64,000 bases of DNA, taken from positions 1-64,000 of the forward strand of contig NZ_JAHFZZ010000021.1 in the NCBI RefSeq assembly GCF_018603905.1. The letters run 5' to 3'. Source of the DNA: Nonomuraea sp. NEAU-A123 (GTDB taxonomy: Bacteria > Actinomycetota > Actinomycetes > Streptosporangiales > Streptosporangiaceae). A program made the position numbers and the translations under genes. How positions within the stretch are numbered: the first letter of the stretch is position 1; each line of letters opens with the position of its first letter. The notes below the pieces were generated by a model. That model had not been told where the DNA came from, ran no database searches, and saw nothing but the letters and a program-made list of their open reading frames with translations. Below, in pieces: positions 60,914 to 64,000 of the stretch.

Positions 60914-62470
60914 TCAGCTCCGGCTGAGTTCTCCGGTCTCCTCCACCAAGCCGGGGCCCGGTACGTCGCGCCAGAGGTAGGTGAGCTTGTCACCGTCGAG
61001 CGTGAGCCAGACCGTGCCGGCGATGCAGTCGATGGTGTCGGGTTGGAGGGTGAAGGTGAGCTTTGTACCGGCCACCTTGGTCAGTGTGATCTTGCCGGTG
61101 CAGCTGACGCTGGCGTCCTTCGACTCCCACTGGGCGGTGGATCGCCCGGTCTGCAGCTCGATCGTGTTGTCGGCACCGTCGCTGTCGAGCGGGTTCGTGG
61201 AGGTGATGTGGCCGGACCACTTGCCGGCGAACGCGGAGGGGATCTTCAGCGAGCCGCTTTGAGGCTGCTGCTCGGTGCTGGTCGCTTGGCTGGGGGTGGG
61301 TGTCGGTTCGGTGGCGGCGCGGGTTGGTTCGGTCGCCTGGTCGGCGGTTTTCTCGGCGGTGGTGCTCGCGCGTGGTGTGTGGCTGGTGGACGTCTGAGCT
61401 CCGGTGCCGGTCGGAGTGCGGTTGATCCAGAGGAGGGTGCCTCCCGCCGCGGCCAGGGCGAGCACGGCCGCCAGCGCGCCGATCAGCAGGCCGCGCGAGC
61501 GGTTCCGTCTGGAGACGTCGGTGGTGAGCGCCGCGGCTCGCGGTCCCGTACGCTCCCCAGCGCCCGTACCGGGGACGCGGCCCGTATCGGGGGCGCCGGC
61601 CGTACCGGGGATGCCGCCCGTACCGGGGGCGCCGCCCGGGGCTCCGGTGGGGAAGCCTTGCGGCGGGGCGGGCGGTGTCGAGGTGGGGTTGACCAGGGAG
61701 ACCATCAGGTCCCGGGCTGTGGGCCGGTGCGCGGGGTCCTTCGACAGGCACGAGGCCATCAGCCCCCGCAGCCGGGGCGGCAGCTCCGACAGGTCCGGGT
61801 TCGCCTGCAGGACCCGGTGCAGCACCGCGGGCACCGTGTCCGCGCCGAACGGACTGCGCCCCGTCGCCGCGAACACCATCGTCGCCGCCCACGCGAACAC
61901 GTCCGACGCGGGGGCGGCGGGCGAGCCGGCGATCTGCTCGGGCGACAGGTAGGCGGGCGTTCCGATCAGCCCCGACGTCATTGTCGCCGCGCCCTCCGCC
62001 CTGGCGATGCCGAAGTCCACCACCCGGGGGCCGTCGGGACCGAGCAGTACGTTGGCCGGCTTGAAGTCCCGGTGCACGACGCCCGCCGCGTGGATGGCCG
62101 CGAGGGCCGTGGCGGTGCCCACCACCAGGCGTTCCAGCTCGCCGCCGCGCAAGGGGCCGCGTTCGCGAGCTCGGTCGGCCAGCGACAACCCCTCCACGAA
62201 TTCGCTAACCACGTAGGGCCGCGGCCCCTCGATCGAGACGTCCAGCACCCGCGCCGTACAGAAGGAGGCGATGCTCTCCAGCGCGTCGAGCTCCCGCGCC
62301 AGCCGCGCGCGGGTCTCCTGGTCACCGGTGCTGAGCAGCTTGATCGCGACCGCCTCGCCGTCGCGGGAGTGCGCCAGATAGACGACGCCCTGCCCGCCCT
62401 TACCGAGCCGCCCGGCGAGGCGGTACGCACCGAGCGATGCGGGATCGTCCGGGGTCAGGGGGGTCGCCAT
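60914..62470 (-). CDS. Membrane Ser/Thr protein kinase with extracytoplasmic sensor
   Basis: A 518-residue Hanks-type kinase. The kinase domain (about 15-265) has the glycine loop LGKGGQGVVY, the VAIKLL lysine, HRDFKPANVLL catalytic loop, DFGIAR and a TPAYLSPEQ activation segment, all intact. A proline/glycine repeat linker (about 270-310, encoded by a degenerate repeat near 61560-61650) leads to one transmembrane helix (about 330-352). A threonine-rich extracellular stalk follows, then a beta-rich sensor domain of ~105 residues (KWSGHITSTNPLDSD ... YLWRDVPGPG). There are no PASTA repeats. It is divergent from the channel gene. Confidence 0.92.
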   Translation of the reverse strand: MATPLTPDDPASLGAYRLAGRLGKGGQGVVYLAHSRDGEAVAIKLLSTGDQETRARLARELDALESIASFCTARVLDVSIEGPRPYVVSEFVEGLSLADRARERGPLRGGELERLVVGTATALAAIHAAGVVHRDFKPANVLLGPDGPRVVDFGIARAEGAATMTSGLIGTPAYLSPEQIAGSPAAPASDVFAWAATMVFAATGRSPFGADTVPAVLHRVLQANPDLSELPPRLRGLMASCLSKDPAHRPTARDLMVSLVNPTSTPPAPPQGFPTGAPGGAPGTGGIPGTAGAPDTGRVPGTGAGERTGPRAAALTTDVSRRNRSRGLLIGALAAVLALAAAGGTLLWINRTPTGTGAQTSTSHTPRASTTAEKTADQATEPTRAATEPTPTPSQATSTEQQPQSGSLKIPSAFAGKWSGHITSTNPLDSDGADNTIELQTGRSTAQWESKDASVSCTGKITLTKVAGTKLTFTLQPDTIDCIAGTVWLTLDGDKLTYLWRDVPGPGLVEETGELSRS

Positions 62471-62561
62471 GGCGGCTACGTTACCGCTCACCATGCATTC
62501 GCCTAGATAGGCCGGTACCTTGTCTCCTTGGTCAACTAACACCAACGTGGAGGTATTCGGG

Positions 62562-64000
62562 GTGGCGAGGGTGACGTTCCGCGAGCGGGCGCGGTACTGG
62601 TTCGACAACACCATGTCGAGGGGCACGGTCTCATTGATCGGCTGGCTGGCAGTGGTGTCGTTCGGGCTCATCGCGGTGGTCGCCGGGCTCACACTCTGGC
62701 TGGCCCCGGAGGAGCCCGACGGCGTCGGCGGCCCAGGCCAGGTGATGTGGATCGCGCTCATGCACGCGCTCACCCCGAGCAAGCTCGCCAGCGACAAGGG
62801 GTCGGTGGCCTATATCGCGGTGATGTTCGCCGGGTCGCTCGGCGGCATCTTCATCGTCAGCATGCTCGTCGGCCTGCTGTCCAACGGCCTCAAGCAGAAG
62901 GTCGACCGGCTGCGCAGGGGCCGTTCCCGCATCGTCGAGTCCGGGCACACGGTGGTGCTCGGCTGGTCGGACCAGGTGTTCACGATCGTCGCCGAGCTGG
63001 TCAAGGCGCACGCCAGCCAGCCGGGCTCGATCATCGCCGTACTGGCCGAACACGACAAGCTGGCCATGGAGGAGGACATCCGCGACCACATCGGCGACCT
63101 GGGCAGGACCCGCCTGGTCTGCCGCACGGGACGGCCCACCGAGTCACGTGACCTCAACCTGATGAACCTGGCCGCCGCCAGGTCCGTGGTCGTGCTCTCC
63201 CCCGAGGGCGAGGACCCCGACGCGCACGTCATCAAGATCCTGCTCGCCCTGGCCAAACGCCCGGGAATCCGCCCGCCGGTCGTCGCCGCCATCGCCGCCA
63301 GCCGCAACATCGCCGCCGCCCGCCTGGCCGGCGGCAAGGATGTGCACCTGGTCGACTCCGACGACACCGCCGCCCGGCTGATCGTCCAGTCGTCGCGCCA
63401 GTCGGGCATGTCCGTCGTCTGCATGGACCTGCTGAACTTCGACGGCGGCGAGATCTACCTGCGCTCCGGAACGGAACTCGCGGGCAGCACGTACGGCGAG
63501 GCGCTGCACGCCTACGAGACGGCCACCGTCATCGGGCTGCGCAGACCCACCGGAGTCGTACTGAACCCGCCCATGGACACTGTCATCGAAGCCGGCGACC
63601 AGGTCGTCGTCATCGCGCACGACGACTCCGCCATCCGGCTCGCCACCGGCACGCCCGCCCTCGACGAGAGCGCGCTCGCCGTCGCCGACAGCCCCCAGGC
63701 CGAACCCGAGCGCACGCTGCTGCTCAACTGGAACGGCCGGGCCGGCCAGATCGTCCACTACCTCGACGCCTACGTCGCTCCCGGCTCCGTCCTGGAGATC
63801 GCCGCCGACCACCCCAAGGCCGGGGCCGGCCTGTCGGACCTGGTCAACCTCACCGTGAACATCAAGGAGTGCGACACCACGGACCGGTACGCGCTCGAGT
63901 CGCTCGGCGTCGGCCTCTTCCAGCACGTCATCGTCCTGTCGGACGACCGCTACAAGCCGCACCACGCCGACACCCGCACGCTCATGACGCTGCTGCAGCT
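62562..64000 (+). CDS. CASTOR/POLLUX-like ion channel protein (truncated by window end)
   Basis: At least 479 residues; the frame is open to the right edge, so the C-terminus is missing. Two hydrophobic segments (about 24-47, SLIGWLAVVSFGLIAVVAGL, and about 86-110, VAYIAVMFAGSLGGIFIVSML) enclose a short pore-like loop. The rest consists of TrkA-N/RCK-like nucleotide-binding domains (GHTVVLGWSDQVFTIVAEL near 125-143, SVVVLSPEGEDPDAHVIKILLAL near 204-226). This is the architecture of bacterial CASTOR/POLLUX homologues, potassium- or calcium-permeable channels in plants, largely unstudied in bacteria. The GTG at 62562 follows GGAGG by 8 bases. Confidence 0.85.
   Translation, partial: MARVTFRERARYWFDNTMSRGTVSLIGWLAVVSFGLIAVVAGLTLWLAPEEPDGVGGPGQVMWIALMHALTPSKLASDKGSVAYIAVMFAGSLGGIFIVSMLVGLLSNGLKQKVDRLRRGRSRIVESGHTVVLGWSDQVFTIVAELVKAHASQPGSIIAVLAEHDKLAMEEDIRDHIGDLGRTRLVCRTGRPTESRDLNLMNLAAARSVVVLSPEGEDPDAHVIKILLALAKRPGIRPPVVAAIAASRNIAAARLAGGKDVHLVDSDDTAARLIVQSSRQSGMSVVCMDLLNFDGGEIYLRSGTELAGSTYGEALHAYETATVIGLRRPTGVVLNPPMDTVIEAGDQVVVIAHDDSAIRLATGTPALDESALAVADSPQAEPERTLLLNWNGRAGQIVHYLDAYVAPGSVLEIAADHPKAGAGLSDLVNLTVNIKECDTTDRYALESLGVGLFQHVIVLSDDRYKPHHADTRTLMTLLQ

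Overview
The window is high-GC DNA with dense gene packing, frequent ATGA/GTGA start-stop overlaps, GTG/TTG starts, a SigB/SigF-type sigma factor with RsbW-, STAS- and SpoIIE-type partners, an ANTAR protein, an XRE-DUF5753 regulator and a CASTOR/POLLUX-like channel. This points to a filamentous actinomycete, probably of the Streptosporangiales (Nonomuraea or Streptosporangium type). The genus is inferred from gene content only. I see no rRNA, CRISPR array, intact insertion sequence or biosynthetic megasynthase.

Left edge (1-683): the frameshifted C-terminus of a phage-type tyrosine integrase abuts the 3' end of a tRNA-Pro(GGG) gene, the usual scar of an element integrated in a tRNA. 775-8530: a small HTH protein and three coat-like or membrane proteins, followed by a stress-signalling block. 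That block has an RsbW-like kinase and its sigma factor, a STAS antagonist, a GAF-ANTAR protein and a PAS-GAF-SpoIIE protein whose phosphatase metal site is partly lost. A good SigF-type promoter precedes the following glycosyltransferase gene. 8541-12853: a PaiB-like protein, then a PucR-type regulator divergent from a two-gene proline catabolism operon ending in a strong hairpin. 12912-16029: an XRE-DUF5753 regulator, and a PadR regulator divergent from an FAD monooxygenase with a clear dyad between them.

16128-22604: seven collinear genes join a circularly permuted ATP-grasp / alpha-E / transglutaminase cassette to a cytosine-deaminase-like enzyme, an Fe(II) oxygenase lacking the usual 2-oxoglutarate arginine, and an NCS1 permease. 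22725-30513: a probable fructosamine (Amadori product) utilisation locus. It holds a FrlB-like SIS deglycase, a FrlD-like kinase, a polar amino acid ABC importer, an ornithine-cyclodeaminase-like enzyme and a LacI regulator, with a perfect LacI-type palindrome in front of the first gene and an FAD oxidoreductase converging on it. 30590-36220: a branched-chain-type ABC importer without LivF, divergent from an AraC regulator and an SDR.

36262-47555: NAD kinase, DUF72, CorA, a TAXI-type TRAP transporter divergent from a LuxR regulator, a class A beta-lactamase, a second RsbW-like protein, a nucleotidyltransferase plus PAP2-like pair, a double DUF427 protein and a lipoprotein. 47666-51095: a GntR regulator with an operator on its start codon, followed by the fused ends of a deleted ABC transporter. 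Next is a TetR/monooxygenase pair with a striking triple-arm operator. 51088-55355: three peptidase genes (M20, S9, C39) on the minus strand. 55412-64000: a SWIM zinc-finger protein translationally coupled to a DUF6493 protein, a 26-bp tandem repeat, an AAA+ ATPase, a membrane Ser/Thr kinase and a truncated CASTOR/POLLUX-like channel running off the right edge.
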